Translations under genes and position numbers: made by a program
Source: Hymenoscyphus infarciens
Taxonomy: Eukaryota; Ascomycota; Leotiomycetes; Helotiales; Helotiaceae
NCBI GenBank assembly: GCA_001414345.1
Contig: LLCB01000146.1
Location: forward strand, 1 to 64,000
Length of the DNA: 64,000 bases
Reading direction: 5' to 3'
Notes under the pieces: generated by a model
What the model saw: only the letters and a program-made list of their open reading frames with translations
Database searches by the model: none
What the model was told of the DNA's origin: nothing
Part shown: positions 12,326 to 23,698 of the stretch, piece by piece
Layout of the letters: every line of letters begins with the position of its first letter
Numbering within the stretch: position 1 is the first letter of the stretch

Positions 12326-13150
12326 ATGTTAACACAACTCCTCACTTCCGTTGTTGCGTTGGCAACTGTTGTTACTGCCCATTTCAGCATCGAGTACCCT
12401 GAGATGAGAGGAGATTCTTTCGCAACAGGAGCTTCTCAATGGATCTACCCATGTAAATTCTCCTCCCTCCCCTCCCCTCCTCGCCTTTCCCTCTCTCTCC
12501 CTCTCCCAAACTAAACTCTCCTTCAGGCGCAAACGTAAACCAAACTACCTCCACAAACCGAACTCTGTGGCCTCTAGAAGGTGGAGCAATATCTCTCGAT
12601 TTACACCACCCATGGGCATACGTCTATATCAACCTCGGTCTCGGCGCTTCATATCCAACTTTCAACATCTCACTTACACCGGATTTGTTGAACGTTACTG
12701 GAAATGGCACATATTGTATCCCAGCGATCAAACTTCCTACTGGTTTGACGATCAATGAAGGACAACAGGCTAGTGTGCAGGTTGTTACTGGAGGGCAGAG
12801 TGGTAGTGCTTTGTATAATGTAAGTTTTTTTTCCCCATCTTGCTCTGGTTTTGGTGAAGAGGCTGGAGTTCTCGGATTGAAGAAAAATACTGATTTTTGG
12901 GGGGTAGTGTGCAGATATTACCTTTACGAAAAATGCAACTGCTGTTTCGTCGGAGGTTTGCACGAATAGCACTGGTGTCTCGGGTGCTATCGTTCAGGGA
13001 GCTAAAGCGGGAACGCCAACTACGAGTGCTGGTGCTGCAGCAAGTTCGTCGAAGGCTGCGAGTGCTGCAAATACGAATTATGTGAGTGGGATGATAGGTT
13101 CTGCTTTGATTGCTAGCGTAGGAGCGCTGGCTATTAGTTGGCTGTTGTAG
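12326..13150 (+). CDS. GPI-anchored BIM1/X325-like copper-binding surface protein, 220 aa
   Basis: Small extracellular protein of the LPMO-like family that includes the fungal copper acquisition factor Bim1 and the X325 proteins. Three exons: 12326-12452, 12527-12819, 12908-13150 (introns 74 and 88 nt, frame kept). Residues 1-18 are a signal peptide, and cleavage after TA exposes His19 (HFSIEYPEMRG), the N-terminal copper ligand of the family. A second His pair lies at 69-70 (DLHHPW). Four Cys (C43 in YPCANVN, then TYC, YNCAD and EVCTN) fit two disulfides. N-glycosylation sequons are frequent. The Ser/Ala-rich tail (about 165-195) and the C-terminal hydrophobic segment (MIGSALIASVGALAISWLL) are a GPI-anchor signal. 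Family members bind copper at the cell surface and are not reported to cleave polysaccharide. The exact copper role here is inferred. Confidence 0.88.
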
Positions 13151-13480
13151 ACATGGGAGAACAGAAGGGGAAAGACCGAGTTGAGCATGATGATATAATG
13201 AGTTCTTCATCCTTTCAATGTACATACTTTTACCTTGCAGTATGGAATGATGACGTTGATTTCAGCTTGTTGCGTTGGCGACTGGTGATGTAGTGGTGAT
13301 AGAATTTCCAGGAATCTTGAAACTTGGGCAGTAAGTGGGTTAGTGATCTAAGCAAGCATTTTCACTTCCATAGACTCGCATGTTGAACATTGATTAGATA
13401 AGAAATTGTGCAAATTCAATTCGCATTTACAGTACACCAACTTTTTCTCCTCTAGACTCCTCATCTCTAACAGAAACAGA
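13151..13480. other. 3' region grading into the AT-rich block
   Basis: Composition is normal up to about 13470, then an AGAAAC triplet-type repeat (13468-13490) marks the transition to AT-rich DNA. No gene is seen. Confidence 0.5.
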
Positions 13481-14693
13481 AACAGAAACAGTTTAGAAGT
13501 TATATTTAAGAATAAGTATATATATAAGTTATTCTCTCGTTATCTTATTATTTATCTCCTCTCTTATACTCTTCTATTACATACTTAGATTAACTTTCGC
13601 TAAATCGATTAAATCTGAAATCTAACTCTATAGCGCTCAGATTAAGCCTCGACGTATAATACTAAGTACTTAAGTAAGTCTAAACGCAACCGCTACTTCT
13701 TAATCAATAGCAGAGGTTCGTAGATATTCTTACGCTCTTCTTTTTATCTCTAAAATCACTGAAATTCACTTTATTCTCGAGTCTTCTCTAAAATAAAATC
13801 CAATTATTTTTTAAAGATTATTAAAGATTTCTCTAAAGAAGGAAGAGAGCTTTAATTTATACTCTTGGCTTTTCTTCTAAGCTATACTGACTCTACTTTA
13901 TTTAGGTTCTAATAAGAGATATCTAGAAAGTTATTAAAATCTATCTGATTTTAGTATAATCCGGTGTTTTTCTAACTCTTCTACGTTTACTTTATTATAA
14001 CTTAAGATCTAGTATATATTTAGTATATTTATCTTTGAGAACTACTATCTCACTACTCTAAATAATTTCAACTCTTAATTATAGATATTATATAGATATA
14101 TAGAATTAAATATATAAAACGTCTTTCTTAAAATAGCTTTTAGTATAAAAAGAAAGCGATATAAATACTTACGAACTCTCGCTATAAAGTGTCTTTAATA
14201 GTTCTAGTCTTATAAGAGCGTTCTAGAAACGTTCTAGATATTTAAATTATCTTATAATAATCTAATACTTAGGGATTATTAAGTACTATTTATAATTTTA
14301 AGAACTATTAATTTTGATAAATTATCTTCGAATAGTTTTAGAATAGCTAGACTTTTAAAATAGTTATATAACTATCTTAAAACTCTCTCTTTTCTTTTAA
14401 AGTTAAAGAGCTACTAATACTATCTTCGTATTCTCTAGTATAAATATTTATTAAATCGTTGATAAATTATAAATTAGAGTAATATAATTAGAGTAGATTA
14501 GATTTTAATTAATTAATATTAATCTAATTAATCGCTTATAATATTATAAGTGGATTTTATTTAAGAAAAGACTTTATAAGATAGGAAAGATACTAGTATC
14601 TTATATATACTTAGTACTATTTAGAAGTATACTAAGAAATATAGATACTTTATTATCTATTATAAAAATAGAAAAGTATTATAGAACTTATTT

Positions 14694-15766
14694 TAGTTAT
14701 ATAATAATTAATATAAATACTATCTTTTTAATTATTAAAGATAGAGATACTACTTAATTGATTTATTTCTACTAGAAATACTACTCTTATACTATTTATT
14801 TATTTATTTAGTAGTGATTTTACTACTAAAATAATAAATTAGAAATAGTAGTATTTATATCTAAAATAGATAGTAGTTCTATTAGGAATATAAAAGTCGT
14901 ATCTATATTAGTATAAGATAACACTTCTATTAGTAGAAGTATTTTAATAATTTATATATTTATATATACTAATATATTAAAAAATTAATAAACTAAATAA
15001 ATCTACCTAATTTCTACTTTATAAGCTATATTCTCTAGAATCTTTAATTCTATATATACTTAGTTACTATTTCCTATTTTTAGATAGGGATTTATCTAAA
15101 AAAAAGTAAATAGTAACTAATTACTAATAGATATACTACTATTTTACTAATATAAGTACTATAATAGTACAAAATACATACTACTACTAAAGAGATATAT
15201 AGAAGTGCGTTTAGAGTAGAATAATTTATATAAATACTAGGCTCTAGTATAGAAGAAAAGGAAAAACTATCTCTCTTCTATACTGAATATAAGCATCTAT
15301 ATATAGAAGATTAGAAACTACTAAGATCTACTAATAATAATAACCGAGTCCTATCTAATATAGCTAATACTAAATAATAAGAGCTAAATTTATAACATCT
15401 AAATCTTAATCTCTTCTATATATAAATATCGGACATTTAATATCTTCGACACCTTCGGTCGTATAAGTATTAGTAATTCGTAAACTCGGCCTAGAGATAT
15501 TAGCTGTTTTACAAATACCGGCAATTCAAGATAGCTTACTATTATAAGTACTACTATTTTATTTCTAATAGAAATACTCTCTATTTTAAACATAAATACT
15601 ACTATTTTACTTATATTAAATAAATTACAAATATACTAAAAAACGTACTAGAAGTATATAAAATAAATAAATAGTATAAGAGTAGTATTTCTATTAGATA
15701 TAAATTAACTAAGTAGTATTTCTATCTTTAATAACTAAAAAAGTAGTCTTTATATTAATTACTATT
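14694..15766. mobile_element. RIP-degraded element with long terminal inverted repeats
   Basis: The left arm (about 14694-14812) is matched by the reverse complement of the right arm (about 15658-15766). Shared runs include ATTAATATAAA, ATTATTAAAGATAG versus GTTATTAAAGATAG, TAGAAATACTACTCTTATA and CTATTTATTTATTT. Homology stops sharply on the inner side of the ATTTATTT runs. The 0.85-kb interior has no open frame. This looks like a non-autonomous DNA transposon or foldback element degraded by RIP. The outer ends are approximate because both flanks are AT-rich, and I could not define a target duplication. Confidence 0.55.
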
Positions 15767-16370
15767 AGTTATATTATAGTTACGATTTAGCTATTTATTA
15801 GTTATTTAATTATATAGAGAATATTAGTAGAGAGTTAGCTAATATAAAAACATAAAATAGACTTATCTTAAAAAATTAATAATAAATTTAAAATAGTATA
15901 TAAAAGTATTTAAATAAGTTTATATAGTTAGAGAGACAGAAAAGAAATTATTTATATTATAAAAGACTAGTTATAATCTTTGAAACTTTTATCTAATATT
16001 TTTAAAAAGAGATATTAAATAAGAATTAAATAAAATCTTAACTATTTTAGCTATAGATTTGGAGTTCTATATAACTAGTTATAGAACTTAGTTAGAATAG
16101 AAGAGTTTCTTTTAAGACTAGTTACGTAACTAGCTAATACTTTACTTAATTTCTTTTTAAAAAAAGATTTAATATTTATAGAGAGACTACTTAAGTAAAG
16201 AGATAGTAGAGAGTATTAGAAGCTAGCTTAAAACTAAAACGTGATTTATATTAGCGTCTAACCTAAGACTAGACTAGACGCCTCGAGCTATACTCCTAAG
16301 CCTTAAGCTATACTTTACCTTCTTCTTTTAATAATTGAAACTTAAATTAAATAGATATTAAATTATAAGC

Positions 16371-16536
16371 TATAATAGTCAGTTCTGGTTTCAGACCTGT
16401 CACGTGACTCCTCACCGCTTAGCAGAATCCTATATATTAGTATTATTTAGAGCTGTCTTCGCTCTTTATCTTTAGTTTTTATATTAATAACTACGAATAG
16501 ACTACTTCTCTACTCTACTCCTATCTTACTATTATA
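16371..16536. repeat. Left LTR of the miniature retrotransposon
   Basis: 166 bp, same length as the right copy. It keeps CACGTGACTCCTCACCGC where the right copy is AT-shifted, but is itself AT-shifted at both ends, so each LTR was hit by RIP at different sites. Confidence 0.85.
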
Positions 16537-17289
16537 TTAAACTAAAGGTTACTCTTCTTATTCTATAAAGGATTTAAAATATATTAGGCTCTTAACCTTA
16601 GCTTTATTCTAGCCTCTCTACTGCTAACTCTATAACCAAAGTAGACCTCTTACTAGCGACTCTCGAATCGATACTAAGCTTAAGACTCTCTTCTAGTATC
16701 TTCGGATCTCTCTCTCTCTTTAAATAGCTAGTATCTAACTATAAAATTCCGATAATAGACTCTAATATTATACGCTAGATATATAACTTTAGCTCTCTTA
16801 TTAAAAAGAAATATTAATACACTTACGTAATTAACGCTTTAATAAGATAGCTTATTATTCTTATTATTAGTTTTTAAGCCTCTTACTATTAAGAAGCCCT
16901 TCTACGCTCTAATAAGAGAAGCCTTTTAAGTAGACCTTCTTACTTTTAGCTATATTGTTTTTTAATAACTCTTAAAACCTTCTCTTTCTTTTCCTTCTTC
17001 TTCTTCTAATATTACGAAAGCTCTTAAAGCCTATACTTTAGTAATTAACAAAATCGTAGAAGTATACGCTAGTTGTTTAGTAGATTATATAGATTAGTAT
17101 TAGAAAGAGAATATAGAGAGTTTTAGATAACTCGGCGTATAGCTAGTATCTTACTACTCTTATAGAGCTAGTATCTTACAACTGCCTTAGTAGAAGGAAG
17201 AGTATAGGCTAGGACTAGTAGATATGTGAATAGATAAGTATATAGGTTTCTATAAAGCTTAAGAGCGAGCTCTACTAAAGAGAGGGAAA

Positions 17290-17455
17290 TGTAATAGTTA
17301 GTTCTAGTTTTAGACCTATTATATAACTCCTCACCGCCTAGTAGAATCCTATATATTAGTATCATTTAAAGCTGTCTTCGCTCTTTACCTTTAGTTTTCG
17401 CGTTAATAACCACGAATAGACTACTTCTCTACTCTACTCCTGCCTTGCTGTTACA
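17290..17455. repeat. Right LTR of the miniature retrotransposon
   Basis: 166 bp with intact TG...CA termini (TGTAATAG / CTGTTACA). A TATATATTAG stretch in the middle could be the promoter TATA element. Confidence 0.85.
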
Positions 17456-17702
17456 CAAGCCTCTAATTTATCTTAGTTACTCTATATAGTAGCCTTTTAA
17501 GTCTTAAGAATAAGTTGCTTTTTTTACTTAAGTCTGTTTTGTGTTTTCTGTTTTGTGTTTTTGTATTAGCTAACTCTCTGCTAATGTCCTCTGTAAATTA
17601 TCGTCGTTAATTTTCATTGTTATAATTGGATTAAATTATTTTCTGATTAGTACCTAGAGTCCCTTGATTTGATTACGTGAATAGTTGTTAATTTAACCTA
17701 AT

Positions 17703-19171
17703 TTAATAATTTCTTAAACTGGTATCCTTTATTCCTTGATTAACTTTGTCTAGAAATTCCTTCGTGAGCTTCTCGGCCTCCTCTTGCTTTTCGCGTAATC
17801 TGTCTAAAAGGCCATCTTGGATCTTCTTAAGTTTATCGAAGATACCTTTCTCTTAAACCTCCTTTTCATAGTCCTTGTCGTTATCGATATCATCCTGGGG
17901 TTCTCTTTTCAGGACTTCATTCTTGTCGTCCTCGTCGTGATCAAGGAAAGACCACTCGTCTTGAAAGTCCTGCTTCATCTTCTCAACGTCTTCCCAGATA
18001 TCTCTCTTGTAGACTGACTTCTCGTCGTGGGAGTAAGGATCGTTCTCCAACTCGTACTTGTGCTTTAGTTCAGCTTTCTTCTCTTGGAATTTCTCCCAGG
18101 CCTCTTTTCGCTTGTAGTCGCTTTCATGGGGGAATTTGAATAGGATGTCTCTTTCGATATCTTCGACCATCCACTTGAGTTGTGATTCAAGACTCTTCTC
18201 TATACCCTTACCTGCTGCTTCTAACATGCGGCCATCACGTTTCTCGAAGGTACAATCTTTCTCGATAGTTTTAACCTCGGTATCATCTTTGGCGTTCATC
18301 TTCTCGGGATCCTCAGCGACTTGAGTCCAGAAGTCCTCTCGCTTCTCGATGGGAGCTGGGTCAGCGAAGCCCAAGAACGAGAATCCGCGATCCCTCTTTG
18401 CCTTTACATGGTGCAGGATCTGTTTCAAGTCCTCGAACTTGGAAAGGAGAGATCCGGTGGTATTCTTGGTCTTCAAAACAGCGTCTCCGAAGGCAACTTG
18501 GCACCAGTTGTTGCCATCGAGTTCGCCATGTGGGATGGAGATTTCCTCTTCGGATGAAGAGAACATTGGGCAACTACTGATAATATCAAGGTACTTATGT
18601 AGAACAGCGCGGTGTTCATCAGCACCATCATAGTCACGGCCAGTGATGCGAGAATTGACTCCAATAGTAGCCTTGGTGATTTCGTCACGTTGGTGGGCAT
18701 GGCTGAGTCCATTGAGCCAGTCTTCCAACGCCTCGGCTTCTTCCTTGGTGACAGTCTTGATGTACTTTGGGCTTGCGTTGCGGGGTGGATTGGTACCGAG
18801 AGTGGTGTAGTCGTGGTCCACTTTTTGTTGGAAAGCGCCCAAGGAAGCAAGCAACTTGTCCTGGAGAGCCTTGAGTATTGACTCAGTGTGCCTTGGAGTT
18901 TCCCTGATCTTTTCCTTGACGCCGTGGAAGAGCTCATATCCCTCGTTGGTGTGACTGAAGACCTCACCTTGTTTGTAGGCTTCGGGATGTGAGCGTCTGA
19001 CGAGCATTGGTGGTTGATCCTGCTTTGTGGTTAGTTCTATGGTAAATGTTTGGGATTTGGATTGCATTGTGATAAAGATAATGAGAGGGAAAATACCGGG
19101 AGAAACCCCCATGCAGTGGTCATGTATGGTGCGGCGACCAAGAGAGCGCCAGCGACATTGGAGATCTTCAT
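17703..19171 (-). CDS. Secreted Lys/Glu-rich protein of unknown function; probable premature stop
   Basis: Exon 1 is 19171-19097 and exon 2 is 19019-17853; the 77-nt intron (GTATTT, CTAAC, GCAG) is phase 0. The encoded 413-aa protein starts with a signal peptide (MKISNVAGALLVAAPYMTTAWG). The simple open frame starting inside the intron at 19112 is therefore not the likely start. The body is hydrophilic with Lys/Glu-rich helices; KR pairs recur (AKRDRG, IEKRED, FEKRDG, YKRDIW, LKREPQ), possible Kex2-type sites. I do not recognise the family. The stop TAA at 17855-17853 is followed in the same frame by 49 sense codons of the same Lys/Glu-rich character before TAA at 17705-17703. A CAA-to-TAA change, the direction of RIP, would explain this, since the 3' end touches the AT-rich block. 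The feature is drawn to the second stop. Confidence 0.65.
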
Positions 19172-20370
19172 GATATTTATTGCCCGTAGGACTTTAAACG
19201 AAAGTAAAAAAACGAGTGATAAGCCACGCTCAGATGAGCAAAAGCCAAAAGGTTTAGAACTGGGAAGAGAAGACGACTATAAGCACCTCGCACTAAAAAA
19301 GAACCAAGGAAATTATGAAATCACCGATATTGTTCTGAATTAAGCTTGATGACATACCTCTAACTATTTCGGTCCTCGTCGAAAACCATACTAAGTGAAC
19401 CGCGAAATACAATTATCATTCTTTTGGAGTAGCAATCCTTTAAGGTCCGAGCTAAGATGAAGCTTACCACCTCAGTCTGTAAAGAGAAAGAATAATGACA
19501 ACATAGACTTCTGGTTCGCTGGAATTAGCGTAAATATCCGAGTCTAGCCCTGAAGCTTTGAAAACAACGATAGGTCGATAACAAAAAATGGAAAATCCCA
19601 AAATTTACATGATTAGACCTTCTGTGGGTTCCTCGAAATTGAACCAAAAAGAACAAAATTGCGTTGGAGGTAATCATGAAATTATTACCGACAGAAGCTA
19701 TCACCTAGTAACAGCTTGAACGTTCTGACGCCCTAAATTCAACAACACGAGGTGAGACCATGAATAAAAAATTCGCGGGTCTAGAATTTTTAGCATGCGC
19801 TAACAAGTTGAATGATGAGGCATTGATCAATTCGCTCCTCTGCAACGAATTGGCCTAAATACATCCTTCCGCTTGGAGTAAAATATCGAGTTCTAGGGTG
19901 TTACCCGCCATCCAGAATTCCCAGGCCGCCACGGCATTTCCAGATGGCCCAAACATCATGCTATCACCCAGGCACGCTGGTCAATCTTAATTCATTTTCC
20001 CCAGCCGTTTTCCGAGCGAATCTCGCAGTTTTAACCTTGCAACATGACTTGTACCGCCGGGGAGCCTCAAGGGCTGGGCTGATGATCTTCAATATTCGAC
20101 TTCGACTGTGGGATCTGGCTGATTTGGGAGGGTAGTGATATCGTTTTTATGTTGCACAACCAGGATTCATTGCTGTCACTGCCCTGAAAATAGGGTTGAT
20201 CGGGCTGGATCAATGTTTCTGCGGGCCTTTCCCCGCTTCTCAGTTTGAGGTCTCGCACAACACCAAAACACCAGACATCTAAGGTACTATGCGAATGTAC
20301 AGCGATGTATATGGCTACTAGCTACACCGCTACTTGCTACATGGCTATATACCATCGAGTAGCTCACAAA
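19172..20370. other. Intergenic, no gene seen
   Basis: This lies between the promoter of the secreted-protein gene (minus) and the 3' end of the adenylation-MFS gene (minus). Only short chance open frames occur, and no repeat structure was noticed. It is the likely left boundary of the metabolite cluster. Confidence 0.5.
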
Positions 20371-23300
20371 TCACGCTCGAAGCTTCCTACTTTCAAACAA
20401 CCTCCTCCTTAATCTAGCTTGTCTGGCTGTGATGATATAAAACCCAGCTCCCACGATGCAACACGCCCCCGTCCATATTTGGCTCCCCAGAAAACCTCCA
20501 GAGGACTTATTCGCTGCCAATGCCACGGGGCCACTGATAAGAAACCCGATTCCGGCGAGGGCGTACAACATCCCAAGTCGGGTCCCCAGAACAGCCATAC
20601 TGGGGCATATGTAAGGCAAAACAATCGCAGCAAGAGTAACATTCATGCCGCTAAAGAATCCATAAAAGCAAAGCCACGCAATATAACCACCCGCACTGCG
20701 AATGGCAATCCAGCAAAATGCAAGAACTCCTGCTATGATCTGCGCCGCGAAAAGCAACATCTCAGGGCCCGGAACGAACTTTTCCCTCGACCAGTCTGAC
20801 AGTGTTGACGGAATGACTCTTCCAAAGATCTGGGCGGCATTGAGGATCGTTGCACAATAGAATGTCAGGTCTTCATCAACCGTCACTCTCCCTCCAAAGG
20901 TGGTCACCAGAATGAACGGGACCAAAACACCACAAAATACCACAAACGAGCTGCAAAGAAAGGTCACATAAGGGACATCTCGGAAGGCACTCAAATCAAA
21001 AAGCTCCCTCACCCCAGTTGATCGTGCTCCGATCGGTTTGATCAAGACGTTCGCCACGAGCATGGTTGCCAGTGCGATGAATCCGATAGCTCTATTGCCC
21101 CAACCGAAACCTGCCTCAACAAGAACTTTTCGAAAAACGATCGGATAAATGACTCCTCCCACACTTCCGCCACTCGTCGCTAGGCCCAATGCTAGCCCGC
21201 GGTGCTTCTTGAAGTAAATGGGTACGAGTGCTACAGATGGGATGTACAACAAGCCCAACGATATCCCAACGAGAAGTCCCTGGCTCAGCATTATTTGATA
21301 ATACTCCGTCGACAGACTGAGCATCATCATACCAAGAGCAACACCAAAGGTTGCAAGAATGAGCATAGGACGGAAATACCCACGATCAAAGAGTGGTCCC
21401 GAAACAACACCGACTACGAGAAGAAGTGTGCCTTGAAAGGTGCCAATCCAAGCAATGCTGGACGCTGAATAGGCGGGTAGCAAGACACTTTGATAGTGAG
21501 CTTGGTACACACCGAAGCTATTCACAAGTCCCCAGTTGTTCATGTTGATGAGGAAGCTTCCCAAAACCTGAAGCCAAGCAGTGGTTCCGCCGTCAGCTTG
21601 AAAAATCGGTGGCGGGTTATCACTTTTCAGAAAAGCTCGGCGTAGTCGACGGCTTATTGTGGGCCTCTCGTTGGATTGAGAACGCAGCGTTTGAAAGACC
21701 CTCTCCATTTCCATCCAGGTCTGCTTATCGAACTCGTCGTCAAGATCAAATTCAGAGTATCCTTTCTGTGTCTTCTCTGATTGCAAAGCAATGGCCAGTT
21801 TGGAGATTGTCGGGTTTTCATAGACAGTCATCTGGTCTAATTTGGCATGGGGAGGTCGTAACGCATTAATAGCTCGGAGGAGTGAAATGACTTGGAGTGA
21901 ATCTAGTCCGACGTCGAAGAGATCTGTCGAGTCGGTGAAATCTGAAGTCTCGAGACTCTTGGTGAAATATGACCGAAGAGAATTTTCGGTTGAGGAAATG
22001 GAACTCAGGTCGAATCGGACGTTGTTTCGACTGGCTTTCCTCTCTAAGCTCGCAAAGTTTTCGTACAACTCGTCGATCTTGTCTTTAAAGTCAAGATTGT
22101 TCCGAGCTCGCTGGATGGTGCCTTTCGGTGCCCGAGATAGAGATCTGGTCTGAGGTACGATGATAACAAGGTCCATTGAAATTCTCGCGTATTTGGGACA
22201 TGATCGGTTGGCCTGTTCAACATACGGCTGGAGAGTTTCGAGAAAAGCTTGATATGGAATCGAAAAGTTCTTTGGTTCCACCAACAACGCCGTCTGAAAT
22301 CTCGCTTGGCCAACTACTATACATCCCTCCACAGCCGGGCATGAAGCGATAGTGCCTTCCATAGCAATTGGATTTATCTTCTCCCCATTACTCAACACAA
22401 TCACATCATCCAACCGAGCTTCGTATTTCCAGAGACCCTCTTTCGTGGGATGCTTTGAGAAGCAGTCTTTGGTGTGGTATTCATCAATTTCAGGAAAAGT
22501 GACGAAGATTGCTTGCACAAGATGATTCGGATAAGCCGATTTGCGGACAAAGATCAGTTCGAATAATCCGGGTTGTCCGCTTTCTCGAAATTCAAGACCT
22601 GCCAATGCTTCGTTGAACTTGAAGTAGTTGAAGTCCGAGGCGTCCTTTCTATTATCCATTGGCACACCTCCATACTCTGTTGCGCCCATCGAAGATCCCA
22701 ACTTCACCTTACTCGAAGCCAAATCAGCAGCCTCTTTTGATAATGGACCACCCGAGAATGTTAGCCCCTTTAAGCCTCCCAAGCCATCAAGATATTTCTT
22801 GTTTCTGGTCAGGTCTGCGACAAGCGATGGTGCGAGAATGCTATGTTCAACATTTCCATGAGTATGTACGGCATGAATAAGATCAGCTGTGATCGGTACT
22901 CCTGGGGGTGGAAGTACCACGGTTCCATCAACCCAGGCAATTATTGGAAGCGAGAAGTTAATTCCAGCGATATGGAATGGTGGAAATGGGATAAAGATCC
23001 TCATGTTGCCGTAACGCTGCATCAGATTTGACTCGGGACTCAGGTGATAAGTATCAACCGCAGAGATCAAACCATGCTTGATAGGGACAATTTTTGGTTG
23101 ACCTGTTGAGCCGGAAGTATGCAACAAAATCCATGGCCGGTATCTCCATTGTTCGAAGCTTGCTGTTATAGGGATATGTGCAACAGGTGTGGCGTTCAGC
23201 AGCTCATCCAGCTCGGGTGTCATCACATGATGCATAGATTGATCTTTGATAACTTTCAAGACCGAAGAAGCTGGGCTGGCATTCGTGGTAATTTTCCTCG

Positions 23301-23698
23301 CCTTGGCTTGCTCAAACAAATATGCAAGAGTCTCAGTTGCATTTCGAGGCGATGGAAAAAACATCTGTTCTTTCTATCAGTGTGCTGAAAATGAAGTTTT
23401 AACATTCACTTACAATATATCCACTTTTAGTCGCGGCAAGAGAGAGGATATGATAACGCAGGTCGGGCGGACCCATGTAGACTATCGGCTCGATACCTTC
23501 TGGGTCCCCGAAATTTGTTTGAATCCATTTTGCGGTTCTGTTGATTGCATTTGCAAATTTGCGGTATGAGATGTCTTGAAATCCATCGGATACATCCAAC
23601 GTCCTTGGTATCGATGCATAAGGACGGTCATGGTTATTTAATGCTCGCTCTTCGATGAGGTGGGGCAGTAAACGCTGCCCATATTCTACCTTTTCCAT
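20371..23698 (-). CDS. NRPS-like adenylation-carrier protein fused to an MFS transporter, 1092 aa
   Basis: Exon 1 is 23698-23414 and exon 2 is 23364-20371; the 49-nt intron joins GYI to MFFPSPRN, as in other NRPS-like enzymes. Adenylation domain: A3 LHTSGSTGQPKIVPIKHG (about 176-193), FPPFHIAG, A5 MGATEYGG, A7-like YHTKDCF, A8 ARLDDVIVLSNGEKINP and A10 PKGTIQRARNN. The carrier domain has FDVGLDSL with Ser584 as phosphopantetheine site. A ~65-residue linker leads without stop or intron into a complete MFS domain (about 684-1092), starting DGGTTAWLQV with twelve predicted membrane segments, most like the monocarboxylate-transporter (MCT) branch. Canonical relatives end in a thioester-reductase domain; here the MFS takes that place. 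The A domain should activate a carboxylic acid, and the missing amino-acid-binding Asp pattern argues against an alpha-amino acid. The adenylation part would face the cytosol. Substrate and direction of transport are unknown. Confidence 0.88.

Larger units (their letters stand above)
16371..17455. mobile_element. Miniature LTR retrotransposon (TRIM-like), RIP-mutated, 1085 bp
   Basis: Two direct repeats of exactly 166 bp, 16371-16536 and 17290-17455, flank 753 bp of non-coding DNA. The right copy begins TGTAATAG and ends CTGTTACA, the TG...CA inverted ends of an LTR. The left copy reads TATAATAG...CTATTATA. By eye the copies differ at about 24 sites, all transitions. A purine tract AAAGAGAGGGAAA (17277-17289) lies immediately before the right LTR, as expected for a polypurine tract. 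The 5-bp flanks are TAAGC (16366-16370) and CAAGC (17456-17460), a target duplication differing by one C/T transition. No gag or pol frame is present, so it would have moved in trans. Confidence 0.85.
13481..17640. repeat. AT-rich, RIP-degraded transposon block
   Basis: About 4.1 kb of TA-rich sequence without coding capacity. At least two separate elements can be resolved inside: a miniature LTR retrotransposon (16371-17455) and an element with ~115-bp terminal inverted repeats (about 14694-15766). The rest (13481-14693 and 15767-16370) has no recognisable ends. Composition returns to normal by about 17640, right beside the secreted-protein gene at 17703-19171. Confidence 0.85.

Noticed and set aside
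17820..17855. Intron explanation for the in-frame stop of the secreted-protein gene
   Set aside because: The only GT...AG pair that removes the stop in frame is about 33 nt, too short for these introns.
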